Source of the DNA: Sequoia sempervirens
Lineage: Eukaryota > Streptophyta > Pinopsida > Cupressales > Cupressaceae
Length of the DNA stretch: 64,000 nucleotides
Reading direction: 5' to 3'
Assembly (NCBI GenBank): GCA_007258455.2
Contig: VDFB02047230.1
Span: 152,095,307 to 152,159,306 of the forward strand
A program made the translations under genes and the position numbers. Each line of letters begins with the position of its first letter. Within the stretch, counting starts at the first letter, position 1. The notes beneath the pieces were generated by a model. It had not been told where the DNA came from and did no database searches. It was given only the letters and a program-made list of their open reading frames with translations. Shown piece by piece: positions 48,503-62,100 of the stretch.

Positions 48503-48992
48503 AACCCAAATGGGTTTCTGGAATATAGGAAAAGAAAGAAAAAAAAGTAGCTCGACCTTCATTATGTAAACTAGGTCTTCTTGAATTCGTGGTTTTCTGT
48601 CTTATTTCTGCATTTTGAAAAAAAACCCTTGCTTGGGTTTCTTGTATCATGCATTTTTGTTGAACTCTTCAACTGTTTGTAAAGAACCCAAATGGGTCAC
48701 TGGATTTTCTTACAAAGCTCAAATTTTAGTAGAATACAAGTGATTTTTTCAAGTTTATTTCATTTTCTTGTAAAAAGAAAGCAATTTTGCTCCATCTAAT
48801 TAAAACCCCAAGTGGGTTCTTCATATTTGCAGGGAAAAGGCTATTGCTCACCACAGCCTGTCATAATGCATAAATTACTTTTCATTTTTGTGATTCCTGC
48901 AAAAAGCTTTTCATACTGCCATTTTAAGTCATACACTTCACTTCTATAGAATGCAATAATGTTTTTTATAACAAAACCCCAACATGGGTTTG
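48503..48992. repeat. Matching five-palindrome cluster in right LTR
   Basis: Counterparts are at 48503-48517, 48623-48640, 48685-48697, 48803-48818 and 48974-48992. The palindrome cores are unchanged although surrounding bases have drifted between the two LTRs. Confidence 0.7.
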
Positions 48993-49144
48993 GTCATTGT
49001 TTGCAACTTGCCATTTACTATTTTCTGAAAATGCAGTGATTACCCTGCTTCCTTTTTTAGAATAAAGAACTTTTAGTTCTTTTTATAATGAGATACCCTC
49101 CAACATCAAATGAGAAAACACTATATTTAAGTGAATCTTTACCA

Positions 49145-49285
49145 GTCAGACACAAAGATGATCCCTAAATCCTCCTTCTCAGCTAACTTTGTATACACCT
49201 CTGAAAGAATAGGGGAGAATGCTTTGCATAGAGGACACCAGTAGGAAAAAATTACAAACCCACTATTTTCCCCTCCAACTTCTCT
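49145..49285 (-). pseudogene. Nucleoredoxin-like fragment in right LTR
   Basis: The LTR partner of the fragment at 35795-35935. It has the same frame and length, but the active site reads WCPLC (49226-49240): a Pro-to-Leu change that would damage a redox centre. Other substitutions include Lys-to-Glu changes in the following helix. It is open to the VSD strand. Confidence 0.65.
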
Positions 49286-49833
49286 ATTTTAACTACCCAA
49301 TGTCAAAGGAAACATTGTCTCCTTAAGATCCCTTACATAACTACCTTCTTCAATCCTAGTTAGCCAATGCATTCACTCGAACTTGTGTTAGCTTTAAGGA
49401 ATCTTCAACTCAGCTACTTGGGTTGTATGCTTCTCATACATGTCTTGCACACCTTTCACATGCTTATCCCACTATTGCAATCTTCTTATTGCAATCTAAC
49501 CAAATATATCTTCCTTTCTAGACCACTCTTGGCCCTTTTTCATTTCTTGGTTTCATATTCACTTATATGAAATGAAGAACAACTATTTATATCCTCAACC
49601 CATTATTTTCTCAATGTAGGATACAAGTTGGCCTCTATATGGATCTTCAGTTCTCTACCCAACTTCTCTTATGTTTCCTGCTTCCTAGAGTTGAATCTTG
49701 TGTAGATACCATACTAACAAAATCATGGAAGGAGTTCCATTTAAGGATGCCTAATTCTTGCATCCTAGGTAAGTTCTCCCAAGAAAAATAATACATCAGG
49801 CCCCATTCTTCTTACTCCACCATACATGAAACC

Positions 49834-50121
49834 TCAATCTACATATTTGACAACACTACCCATATGCTTAGCAACAAGATCAACTAACCTTTGTACTAAG
49901 CCACTATCCAATGGCCCAAGGTTAGTTGCTTTAAGCTCTAACAAAAGATCAATTTCTTTCAACTCAAGTTGTTCTAGTGTAGGATCTATGATTATATTGA
50001 ATAAAACAACTTCATATCCTATATTACCTAAAATAGGTGTTCCTTGAAGGTCAACAAGTGAAGGCATTTTCTCTTGTGAGTTGGGGTCTAATATTCCATA
50101 GACATCATAGAATCCATCCAT
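49834..50121 (-). pseudogene. EDR1-type fragment in right LTR, still open
   Basis: A 95-codon reverse-strand frame from MDGFYDVYGIL to KYVD, without a stop. It is the LTR partner of the fragment at 36510-36795 and carries the same PSLVDLQGT and YEVVL motifs. It covers only part of an EDR1 domain and has no kinase, so it is not a gene by itself despite its open frame. Whether the open frame is chance or reflects late capture cannot be judged by eye. Confidence 0.6.
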
Positions 50122-52544
50122 AACCTTTTCAACACCATAGAGGACTATCCTATTGATGGTCTTCCCTTGGATCTTTACTAGCCTTTAGCACTCAAATAAG
50201 GAAAGAATTGAAAGCTCATGTACTGTCCTTTGTAATTAGCAAGGTGACTGTCCTCCCCATGATGAATGTCCACTCTGTCTCATTTATGGATGAAAAAGAA
50301 GTTTGATATGGCACCAAAATCTTTAATGGTTAGCACTAAATCTAACTTGCAAGCAACTTTTATTTTCTTTGGTACCATTAGATGTCATTGCATTTGAATG
50401 CCTCTTGTAGGCTGTAGTGGTTGTTCCTCCTTTAATATTGTTATAGATTACTCTGTTATGTCCTCGATGTACCTGTAGCTTATGTAGACTACCTTTTGAT
50501 GATGGTACTTTGTTTTATGATGTAGACCTGTTTCTCTTAAGCTGGTTGAGTTTGTATGATGATTTGTTGTTGTCCTAATTATACTCCAATCTTCATGGTT
50601 TCCACTTTCTAAACATAGTCATCATAGAGATGAGAATCTGCATCAAACCAGAGCTTATTTCCATCTTTTGCAAGCCTTTTCTAAGATGTGTTGTTTTATC
50701 CAACAACTTAGGTAGAGTATCTAGGCCACCTTCATTGCCCAGGTTCATGCTGGTTGGATAAAGGTCCTATACTATCCTATTCTTATGACTGCAATGCATT
50801 ATCCTCATTGCGTTCTTTAGATGTTTTAAGTTGCCCTTGTCTCTTTGCCATTACAATAGAAAAGACTGACATTTCCCCTTTTTCCAAATAACCTTTTTGA
50901 CCACCTCACCTTGCTACTTGTTAGAGTTTTCTTTCCATATTGATAGCATCCTTCAGTGACTATCACTTTGTCCTCTTAAATGCACCATACCTTGTCATCG
51001 ACTATCATTTGAACCTTGTTCACTTCCTCTAGTGCTATCCTGGGACAACACCCTGATATGATGACCTGGTCATGTACTCTATTCATCATCCATGACTGTT
51101 CTATGAAAGTTCATTATATTCTGAATTACCTTTTATTTTGGACCTTATTGTCTTGTAGCATGATTGAATGCATTTCATACCTTGTGTTGCTTCATGATTG
51201 CTCCAGCCATTGCTTGCTCCATTTCCATCAATAAAGTTATTGTCAACTGCATAGCACTTGTGGAGGTAATTCTTGGGACTTAGCAACTTCAAGAGATGTA
51301 GATGAAAATTGATCATTATGTGACACTGAATAGGGCATTTGAATCCATTCCTTTCTTTTCCATCTGTAATGCCATCTTTAATATCATTCCCTATTTTTTT
51401 TAGTAAAGTCAAAAGACATTGTTGTTGTCCTGAATGACATGAGAATACATATTGTTTTCCCACCTAAATCTACTATCTAATTCCACCACATTTCTTTCCT
51501 TTTTTCTCATATGTAAGATATAACTGTCTCCTCATTTTAACTTTATTAGACAACCACATGTCACATATGTGGGTGACCAAACAAATCTCACTCCTATGTG
51601 ATGTGTGACTGCCCAATAGGGTTACGGTGAAAGGGGCTTGACAACAACTTGAAATGCTTCCTTATTGTTTAAAAGATGCATGATTGAACTTGATGCATAT
51701 TTTGAATTTGATAATGAAAGTTGATCAACTGGTGTGATTCCATATTGATTTAATACATTGATAATAGATAAATCTTTGATCAAGTTGCTCAATTTTTCTT
51801 TCTTTCAAAGCATACTAAGCTCTACCCTTGTGGGAGCCACATTTAACCCACATGTTATCATTTGATCTGATAATGAAACAATAATCAGACTTGTCCTAAA
51901 TCTGCACATGAAGCAAACAATTAGAAAATAAATGCATATGTTGGATGTGTTTGATGACTTCATTGTTTTCTGAAACATCTTTGCATGCTTGTTTAATGCA
52001 CTTATGGATCAATTTATACATGCATAGGTAGGTGTGTATGTAAGGATTGAATCTTTCATTACATAGAGCTTCATTCTAACATCATGTTTTCTTCAGATGT
52101 AGGGTGTGGAGCACTACAGAGCTGGGAGGGAAACAAATGGCTCGGGGCAGCAACAGAGAAGTCAGGAAACCTACAACTAGTCATTCTCAAGCAATGGCTG
52201 GTTCAATTCTTATATGCACATTTCCTTTCTTCTACTTATTCATGCATGAGTTGTTTCATATGTTCATTGAATAAGATAGTTAGTCCCTTGGCTTGTGAGG
52301 GACATGTATATTTCAAGATTATCAATAAAAGACTACATTTGTATATCGATGATTCTCTTTCACATTTGCTGTAATGCAACATTGAAATGACAAATTGTAA
52401 TCTATGTTCGTTAGACAATCATTTCTTCATGTATATTGAAATTAACAGTTTTATGGTTTATCTTTAAATGTTTAAACAACATTAAAAGAACAAACATTAG
52501 GTTACTTGATTTCAGCTGAAAGCTAAAAATCAAGTAACAATCTC

Positions 52545-55500
52545 AACAATTGAACCCCATGATAAATAATTAACAAGAAATTTAAAAACAAAACATGCAT
52601 CCATAGTGATTTTCCATGACAGTTTTATGGAAGTAAATGAATTGTGCAGAGCCCATTGTAAACTATGCCCTCTACTAATACTGGAAAAACTGTCCATAAT
52701 ATTTATGTATATATAAATTTGCATGTATACTTAAATGAAAACCTTACATTAAAATTCTCATAACCGTGTGATTTTTATCAGATTATGAGCTACCAATACA
52801 CCATATTATGATCTACAAAACACTACCTAAATAATTTTGTTTGTCTTTCATACACCACTACTCGAAATTGAACAAAGTTCTAAATTGACTGTCTCACATT
52901 ACAAAGACAACAATGATGCTGCTAATTTAAACTATTGTCTATCCAATGCTGAGAATGCACATTGATCTATTTATTGATTAATTGAAAATTGAAAATATTT
53001 TGTATATTGATTCTCAATTAATTAATAAAAACAGACAAAGGTGCATTCTAATATATACAAGGTTCAACATCTAAAAATATTTCTAAATTTCTCAACTAAA
53101 AAAAGACTGTTAAAAAAAATAAATAAATAACAAAATTTTAATTCATATCATGCAGTTAATGCACACACTGATAAATTTGTAAATGCATATGGAAATTCTA
53201 GAAATATCAATATAAAAACTTTGCAATTCTACACGCATTAAACTTGTAAAAAAAGATTGGTTTAAATAGTTGGGGCATCGATGATCAACATTAAATATAA
53301 ATTTGAGAGGCTCAAATAACTATTGAACTCAATGATGAAATATAATAGTAAAATAATTGTGAAATATGATTAAATAGCATAAAATTTTGAAAATTTAAAA
53401 TCATACTATACATCGTAAAAATATGTAGTATTAAATAGCTAGCATATTTATGAAATTTAATATAAAAACATGGGCATCAAACGGGAGAGATTAAAAAATT
53501 CATAACACAAAAGGAATGGTGTAGAAGTTTTATTGAAACAAATTCTAGTGGTCATGGAATGACGTCACGAGCAAAAACCAAAATAAATAAATGCCTACAT
53601 AGATAAGTTGAAAATAATATAAATAAAACAAATGGTTGCAAAAATTTTCAATGTTAAATGCTTCAAGACACAAAATAGGGATGGCTGACTAAGGAACCTA
53701 AACCTGGAGAGCTAAAACCCCTTGCTCTACAACATTAACAGCTACGGATAAATGGAGAAATTAAATGTTCCATAATAAACATAAAATTCACCAGAATTAA
53801 TAAATAATAGTAGCATTAGAAAAATAAGCACGAAGAGACTAAATTAAAGTCATCTAACTAAATGTTTCTTTTGGAAAACTTATTGTGAAAATGTTGAGTA
53901 AAATATTATCAAGCAACACTCATTTAATCAATTTCAAATGTAACAATAAGACAACTTAAAAAAAAACTTCCTTACATTGCCTATGTAAAAAGACCAATGA
54001 TATTTTATCCAAAAATAAAATATAAAGGGAGCTTTTTATAAAAAAAATGTATTGTCCTTCGCATGAATGCCACATGCATGCCTTTTTTGAGGCGCACTAC
54101 ACTCCATGGAGTATGCATGTCTGGCTCTAACACACCTTGTTTTAATGTTACCCAAGAAATAAGAAAAATAATCATTGTGTTAGATGTTATAGTTGATGTT
54201 TGCATACTTTTTCTTTTTCCCATATCTATAATACAAACATTCCTAGCTGTTGATCCTTCAGGTGTTTAAATATCCTAAGGACCATCTCCTTCCCACAAGA
54301 GTATTTCTTTGGTCTTAGGGTAAAAATATGGAGCTTGCTTGATAATTAGGATGTTGTGAAATCCTGTTGGGTAGGCAGATATATCCCAAAAGTTCCAGAT
54401 ATCCTGCAAACTCAATATACTTTGTAGGAACCATACTTAATGCCCTCAACATTGGTTCACATGAGTAATTAATGGATAAATACTTGGGTACTTTTAGACC
54501 CATTCTTGACATTTATTTGCCATTTTATGTCTTCTACTTTCACCGAGTTCAAGTTGTGAGTTGATTCTACCAAGCCTAGCACATGAGTGATCGAGGTCAT
54601 CCACAAAGCCAGTTTAGAGATGATTTGACCATGCATCTACAAACATAATCACCGGGTCTATCTTCCAAAACAAGTAGGACTTCTTTGAACCCTTTCTCCA
54701 GAAATGAATTTTGAAAAAAGAAAGGACTTTTGGTTTACGTTGGTTTCCAAATTTTTTGTATGCCTTCATCAAATTATGCATCCAAATGTAAATGGAGATT
54801 GTTTCCACTTTGCAAGTGTCTATTTTTTTACCCTAAAGCACTGTTGGTTCCATACAAGTGTTTCAAGATGTATGATGCTCCCTAAATTGAGTCATATTTC
54901 AACTAAAGTTTGTGATTTCAAAAGCTTAGCAATAATTCATTATTTTAAAACATCAATAGGTTCGATAGGGTGAAAGATTGTTACAGAGTGGGATATTGCA
55001 TTTCTATATGACAATGAAAGTCAAATTAAAGTAGGTAAAATAATGGCCAAAGTTTGCAACGAAGTACCATGGATTTTTATAATTCCTTTTCCTGGTATGT
55101 CTTGTGAATAGTCTATTTCAATTTTCTTCCACTCATCTCTTGGCTTCCATGAGTCTTTGTTGAAAGTTGTGTTTTATTTTCACTCAATTATTTATTTTTG
55201 TAGAGATAGTGGGTGGTGGACAATGTTATGTATCAATGCATTTACCAACAACAATAAATGCAATAGGAGAAAATTGACAACTTATGAGATAGGTAGTATG
55301 ATTTACTTGATTCAAAGGGACATCCAAGAGCAGTTGGAAATTAGATGTTTTACTTGGTTAACTCCCTTGAAATAGCTAGACAATTGATATTTTACTTGTT
55401 GAATTGATGTGACATGTTGATCGAAGAAGTTTACAGGTAGAAATGAGTTGTATTCTAGTGCAAGAAGACTGTATACCAGCATGAGATAGGTTTTGACTAA

Positions 55501-56700
55501 AAGTTCACTCTATATATTGCCTATCAGCTAATAAATGTCAATGGTGGATATAAACACTATTATATTAATCCTACTCTCTCTTCCTCATGAATTCCATAAA
55601 ATATTTTTGGTTGATGAGACATTTCCTCCACCAATTAATAAGTTGCCACGTGGTTCCTATTGAAGTCTATTGCAAGTTTCAACTTCAATTTTCTTCAACA
55701 TGCCAAATTTCCAGGTGAAGTCTCGCCCTCTTATTCGTCCACCCTTCAATTTGGGAAGTTGTCGGTAGGAGGATGTTGCCATTGAAAATGACGTTATATC
55801 TAATTATTTTATCTTCCAATCAAATGTCACATGGAAAGTTAAGTAATAGTTCAATTAAAAAAATTAGTTCTTTATGGAGGATTTTATATCATTCATAAAG
55901 AATTTTTAATTATTTGAAATGGGATTATGAGTCTTTGGATTGAAATATTTTTTATTAAGAGTAAAGGTTTGTGAGATATTCATTCTACCAAAGTCATCTA
56001 GAATTATGAGTTCTTAGGTTGAAATTTCTTTGGCTAAGAGTAAAGGATTAAGGGATTTTTATTCCACTAAATTCATTTGGGGCATGATCCTAACCTCATC
56101 CCTTATTGCACATCAAGACTTGATTCTTGATGAGATCATTTAGAACCATTCAACTTCACCAATAGGTCAAGGTCCCATTGACTAAAAATTGACTGTTTTG
56201 AAGATATTTCTCCACAATGAATTATCATTCCATGATTGTTGACTTGAATCCCTCTTCATGGAGACTTCCTCCTATCCTCACCAATAAAATTGAAAAATCA
56301 ATCTCTCAAGCATAGATATTGTTTCCTTTGTCACACTAAGTTTTAAAATTATTAATAGAGTTAAATATTACAACACATGTCGATGTGATATGGTTAATTT
56401 TGTAAAAGTGAACAATTATTTTTTATTTTTTATACAAATCAAGTGTAAAGTCGTGATCATTTTAACTATTTATAATGTATAAAATATGAAAAAGGCTTTA
56501 AATTTGAAGATTATATATGCTTATCAACCACAAGAACTTTCTCAATAATTTATATTTTAGAAATTATCTTTCATAATATATAATTACATAATATTTCATA
56601 AAAATAAAGAAGTGTAACAATACATTTTGCATGTCCATGCCCATTATCATTTAGTTTTGAGCCTATTTTGATGAAATACCTAAATACAACTACATATCAA
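52545..56700. other. AT-rich DNA, no feature seen
   Basis: Over 4 kb contains only short unsupported frames. No repeat boundary or domain was recognised. Confidence 0.5.
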
Positions 56701-56725
56701 CAAATGATGTGATCTTGTGTAAAGT

Positions 56726-58930
56726 TTGGTTCACATGACAACTTCAAGACATTGGAAGAGGAATACTATTGTTGAGTTGGTCCTTGAGGATGGCTCTGTG
56801 GTGACCATTGAGGATGATTTGGTTGGTGCTGGTGTTTTCTTCTTTCATAGCCTTCTTAATCCTCCCTTGACAGATCATTTGATGGGTGATATCCTAGATG
56901 TTATTTGCCTTTTAGTTTCTCAACAAGAGGTTCGATGTATGGAAAGAGGTGCTTCGATTGAGGAGATCCAGGAGGTTTTGTTTTCCCTTAGCCCTTTCAA
57001 AGCTCCTAGCCTCGATAGCTTCTCACCTTTCTTCTTTCAAAAGTTTTGGGATATCGTTGGTAAGGATGTCTTTGTTGTGGTAGCTGATTTCCCTTTTATA
57101 GGTAATATTCTCAAATAATTCAATAACACCTTTATTGTTCTCATCCCAAAACATTCAGGAGCCAACAAACTGTCTAAATTTTGGCCTATCAGCCTATGTA
57201 ACATGTTCTATAAAATATGCTCCAAATCATTGGTCAACCGCTTTAAACCTTGATTGAATAAACTGATCCATCTTGCTCAAAAAAGCTTTTTTTTGGGGTG
57301 GAAAATTACTGATGCTATCATATTGGTGCATGAAACCCTTCACTCTATGAGTAAAAGTAAAAAAGAAAGTATGGCTCTTAAGCTAGATATTTCTAAAGCC
57401 TATGATAGGTTTGGCTTCTCAAATAAATTCTTGAAAATCATTCAAGGGTGTGTCACCTCCCCTAGATTCTCAGTGATTATTAATGGTTCTCCACAAGGTT
57501 TTTTCTTAGCTTCTAGTGGTATCTTCCAAGGGGACCCTCTATCTCCTTATCTTTTTATTATGATGGTCAAAGTTCTTGGCCATAATTTTGAATGGTTCCT
57601 AGGCTAGTTTTGGCCCTTCCTCTATGTCTCAATTGATTTATCATCAAAAAATTGTTAATGATATGATTTTATTGGGGGTTGCCACACTGGCTGAGGCTAA
57701 AGGTTGGATTGACATCCTTAAAGAAAATTCTACGCCTTCTAGATAGTGCATCAATTTCACCAAAAGTGCCATATTTTTTCTAAATGTTGACCCTAATCTT
57801 CAAGCTAGGATCTCTAGAGTCCTAAATTGTCAGATTCTTCCCCTTCCCTTGACCTATCTGGGTATGTTGCTTATTGTTGGTAAGGTGGAAAATTTTGTGT
57901 GGTCCACTCTTCTAGAAAGAGTCCAAAGAAAGCATGCTTCTTGGAAGGGGGGCCTTCTCATTAATGCTAGTAAAATCCTCCTCAAGTATACCCTTCAAAG
58001 TTCAACAATGTACCTTATGTCTCTATTTTTTATGCATGCTACATGGTCAAAGAAACTTGAACAAATTCAATAGAGATTTCTTTGGTTGGGGATCAAAGAG
58101 AGGAGTAGGTTCTTTTTAGTGAATTGGGACATTGTGTGCTCTAGGAAATGTTACGGTGGTCTAGACTTGAGAAAAAAAAGAGAAATGAACATGGCCCTTG
58201 TAACAAAAATTTCTTAGAAGCTCTTGAATAACTAGGAGGAATGGATTTTCATCCTCAAGGATAAGTATTTGTAGGGTCTGGATTTCCTTTCTTTGTTGGA
58301 CGATGATGCCCTCCCTCCTAGCTTAATCATTTGGAATAATCTTTTGAAATATAGGAATCTTCTCTTTTTGGGCTCCTCTTGGCAGGTCAAATTTGGAACC
58401 TTGGTTTCTTTCTAGGATGACAAATGGCTTTCATCTCTGGCTCTTGGTCTCCATCCAATTTATTTTGTGATGAAGATTGATTTGTGCTCAATTGGGGTCT
58501 AATTTTTTTGATGACTTGGATACCTTTATTGTTCTGCCTAGATGGAAGATTGATCCTAATTAGTTCGACCCCCCTCCATCTGGTTGTTGAAGAGATTCTA
58601 AGGACGGTTAAGAACCATAAATTCTTTGACTCCAATCTACATGACTCTTTGGTCTGGGCGGCTTCTAAGGATGGAAATTACTCTGTTAAGACCAGCTATA
58701 ATATTCTTTCTAGTACATGGGATTTCCCATTTAATTGGTCCCAAATTTAGCATAGGAATCCCCCCAACGTCAAATTCTTTTGGTGGACTATTTATCAAAA
58801 AAGGATTCTCACATTGGATAATTTGTAGAAGAAACATCTTGGCAACCATTTTTTTTGGTGTGAGAATGAAGTGAAGTCAATCTCACACCTACTTTTTCAT
58901 TGCCCTTACTCTTGCAAAGTTAAACAAAAA
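56726..58930 (+). pseudogene. Decayed L1-type LINE, RT to zf-RVT
   Basis: A degenerate non-LTR ORF2. The order is: pre-RT region (SIEEIQEVLFSLSPFKAPSL, 56955 on); RT core FWPISLCNM near 57178; ALKLDISKAYD near 57375 with the first catalytic Asp; GIFQGDPLSPYLF near 57520; then a damaged active-site strand near 57650 reading VNDMIL where family members have an Asp-Asp pair. Later come LTYLGMLL (57850) and the thumb region, then a C-terminal Cys/His region (NVKFFWWTIYQKRILTLDNL, then HLLFHCP near 58890). Stops and frameshifts break it. It lacks an endonuclease domain and a poly-A tail, so it is a 5'-truncated dead copy. Confidence 0.8.
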
Positions 58931-59178
58931 ATCCAATCATTGTTCAAAGTCAGTTGAGTTTGGTAGAGGGATGTTAAAGGAATTTTGGATAGTTGGTTCC
59001 TGCAAACATTGTTGGATATTTTGTGAATTATGGTAAGGCATAAGCCTTCCCATCAACCTGCAAACACTGAAGCCTTTTTGGGGGTTAGGATTCAAGTATT
59101 CTACATACTCCATGCTCCCTTTTTTTCGTTAAGGCATAAGTCTTAACCTATGAACATTGAAGTCCATTAAACCATTTA

Positions 59179-62100
59179 ATGGTAGTATTAGATCAAGAAA
59201 ACGTAAAAATAAAGAGTGCATCTTACTGTGAAATCCTCTTTGAGGCACCGAAAGATGGAAGATTTGACACTCTTCCCAAGCACTATCATGATAGATCTTC
59301 AATAGTGGTTGAGCCCACACAATCCATCAACATTGGCACAGTTGAAACAGTCAAGATTCTACATCCAGCAACATCCATGATAGAGGAAGAAAAAACAAGG
59401 TTCATTAAATTATTTGAAGAGAGACAAGTCAAATTTTCTTGGTTCTATGCTAAAATTCTAGGCATAGATCTGGATCTTATCATGCACCATTTATCACTAC
59501 CACCTGGAGTGAAGCTAGTGAAGAAAAAATTCAAAAAAATGCATCTACATATCACCTTATTGGTGAAAGTTGAATTGAAGAAACTACTAGATGCAAGATT
59601 TATTTGTCCCATTGATTATGTTGAATGGATCTCCAACATTTTACTAGTTTCCAAACCATACCATAGCATTAGGATATGCACGGATTTCAGTGATCTTAAC
59701 AGGGCATTTTCGAAAGATGATTTTCCTTTGCCTAACATTGACATCATCATGGATTTGAAAATGGGTCATGCAATGCTATCACTTATGGAAAAATTTCTTG
59801 ACTACAACCAGATAAAAATAGCACCAGAAGATTAAGAGAAAACTGCTTTCACGTGTCCATGGGGTACTTTCTATTAGAATGTCATGCCTTTTAGGTTGAA
59901 GAATGTTGGGGCTACTTATCAATGTACGATGACCACCATATTTCATGATATGATGCACACCTTTATGGAAGACTATGTAGATGAATTATTGGAAAAATCC
60001 TTCACTAGAGAGGGACATCTAGAAATTCTAGACAAAATATTCATGAGGTTGGAGAAATTCAATATAAGGTTAAACCCGAAGAAATGTGTATTTGGCATGA
60101 CCTCAACTAAACTTTTGGGGTATATTGTATCAGCTAAGGCATTGAGGTGGATCTTGTGAAAGTAAAATCCATCATGGAGATGCCTCCTCCCAAGAATATC
60201 AACCAACTCAGATATTTACAAGGATGATTCCAATCTATTAGGAGGTTCATTGAACAATTGGAAAATAAAACTCATCCTTTCAATCACTTGCTACACAAGA
60301 ATGTTTCTTTGAAATGGGATGAAAAATGTGAAGAAAATTTTAATCAAATGAAGTAGTATCTGATGTCACCACCCATACTGGTACCTCCAACTGAAGGAAA
60401 ATGATTATTACTCTACATAGCAACAATAGAGGTATCTTTGGGCACTCTGCTAGCACAGGAAGATTCTGTGGGAAAAGAAAGAGCTATTTATTACATCACC
60501 AGGACCTTAACTGGCTATGAGATAAATTACACATTTATTGAAAAAGCTTGTTTGGTGGTAGTATTTGCTACTCAATAACTAAGACACTACATGTTAACCC
60601 ACACCATCAAAATCATAGCTAAAATTGATCCATTGAAGTATCTACTCAACAAAGTTTCCTTGACAAGAAGACTAGCCAAATGGGTAATGATATTGAATGA
60701 GTTTGATATCTAGTATGTGGACAGGAAAGCAATCAAGGGTCAAGCCATAGCTAATAAGTTAGATGAAGCACCATTACAAGGTGATCATCCCATGAACATT
60801 GAGTTTCCAGATGTTGATTTCCTTACAATGTCAACACAATAGTGGATGTTATATTTTGATGGATCTTACATGCAACATGGATTAGGTGCAAGAACCTTGT
60901 TTGTCATGCCACAAGGACACACCATTCCAAAGTATTGTAGGTTAATGTTTCCTTGTACTAACAACACAACTGAGTATGAAGCATTGATCATTGGCATCAA
61001 GAGAGTCGTAGAGTGGAAAATCATAGAGTTACATGTCTATGGAGATTCTCAATTGATCATAAATCAGGTGAATGACAACTACCAGACAAAAGATGATAAA
61101 TTGATGCCATATAAAAGAATGGTGGATGATTTCAAAAAGTACTTTATGGAGATCAAATTTAAGCAGATTCCCAAAGGAAACAACAAAGTTGTTGATTCTA
61201 TGGCAACCATTTCCTCTCTTCTATAAATACCTGAAAAATGAATCCGTTATGAGTTCATGGTGGAACAACTATTTAACCTTACCTATGATAACCCTAAATC
61301 CCAAGTCATATACCATCTAGTTGAGGTTGATGCTTCTATCTATGGGAAGATCTACACCTACTTAAAGACAACACCCTACCACCAAATTTATTCCAAAACC
61401 AGAAACATAACTTTATTCGACAAGAAACTCGACATTCCTTGATAGCCGATGTACTTTATCACCGAGGTCTGGATGGTACTCTCCTTCAGTGTCTAGAACG
61501 TAATGAAAATGAAACTACTTTGTGCAAGGTTCATGAAGGAATCAATGGAACTCATTCAAGTGAAATAACTCTAGCTAAAAAACTCCTACGCTTGGTGTAT
61601 TACTGGCTGAATATGGAGGAGTCATTTAAATTTGTCAAGAAGTGCCAAAAATGTCACATCCATGGAGCCTGATACATGCACTAGCACAAGAACTGCAACC
61701 ATTCGCCTCAACATGTCCTTTTTGTCAGGGAGGATTAGATCTTGTAGGTAAAATTCATCCACCTTTATCAAATGGACACAAATTCATCATCACAACCATG
61801 AAGTACTTTACGAAGTGGATTGTAGTTGTTCCTTTTACTACCATCATAGGAAAACAAATCACATCCTTCATCCTAAATTATATCATCTGTCAGTATGGTA
61901 TTCCTCAGTCCATTATCACTAACAATGGTAGACCTTTCAATAATTAGGACATCCAAGAACTTTGTGAGAGGTTTCATATCTAGCATCGATTTTCTACACC
62001 ATACTACCCTTAGGGAAATGGTCAGGCAAAGGCCTCAAACAAAACCATTTTGAAAATCTTAAAGAAAATTGTCAATGATGTTGGACATGATTGGAAAATT

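Larger units (their letters stand above)
46164..52539 (-). repeat. Right (5') LTR of the large element
   Basis: It begins TATTAGCTCACC (TG mutated to TA) and ends AAGTAACA. It carries the same internal content as the left LTR, but each copy has kept different parts: the EDR1-type frame here is open, while the redoxin Cys-Pro-Pro-Cys motif is damaged. The two LTRs were identical at insertion, so the differences date from afterwards. Confidence 0.9.
32840..52544 (-). mobile_element. Complete LARD-like LTR retrotransposon with 6.4-kb LTRs, about 19.7 kb
   Basis: Two direct repeats, 32845-39217 (6,373 bp) and 46164-52539 (6,376 bp), have TGTTA...TAACA ends (the right copy starts TATTA, a point change). 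They are flanked by the same 5 bases, ATCTC, at 32840-32844 and 52540-52544: a target-site duplication. A gypsy-style primer site lies on the reverse strand beside the right LTR, so the element points leftward with its 5' LTR on the right. The internal region is 6,946 bp, or about 2,990 bp without the nested copia element and its duplicated target. It holds only decayed coding of unknown type. No RT, RNase H or integrase is visible, so it would be non-autonomous. LTR copies differ by roughly 6-10% in two stretches of about 230 bp compared by eye. The LTRs contain gene-like fragments and palindromes, annotated separately. No convincing polypurine tract was seen. Confidence 0.9.

Noticed and set aside
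49834..50121. The 95-codon EDR1-like frame as a stand-alone gene
   Set aside because: It lies within an LTR, covers only part of a domain, lacks the kinase and has a stopped partner in the other LTR.
51101..51463. 120-residue reverse-strand frame in the right LTR
   Set aside because: Its left-LTR counterpart is shortened (37758-37988) and neither resembles a known protein. It may be another captured piece, but I cannot support that.
32845..52539. The two 6.4-kb repeats as a segmental duplication
   Set aside because: TGTTA/TAACA ends, a perfect 5-bp flanking duplication and a primer site directly inside one repeat are hallmarks of LTRs.
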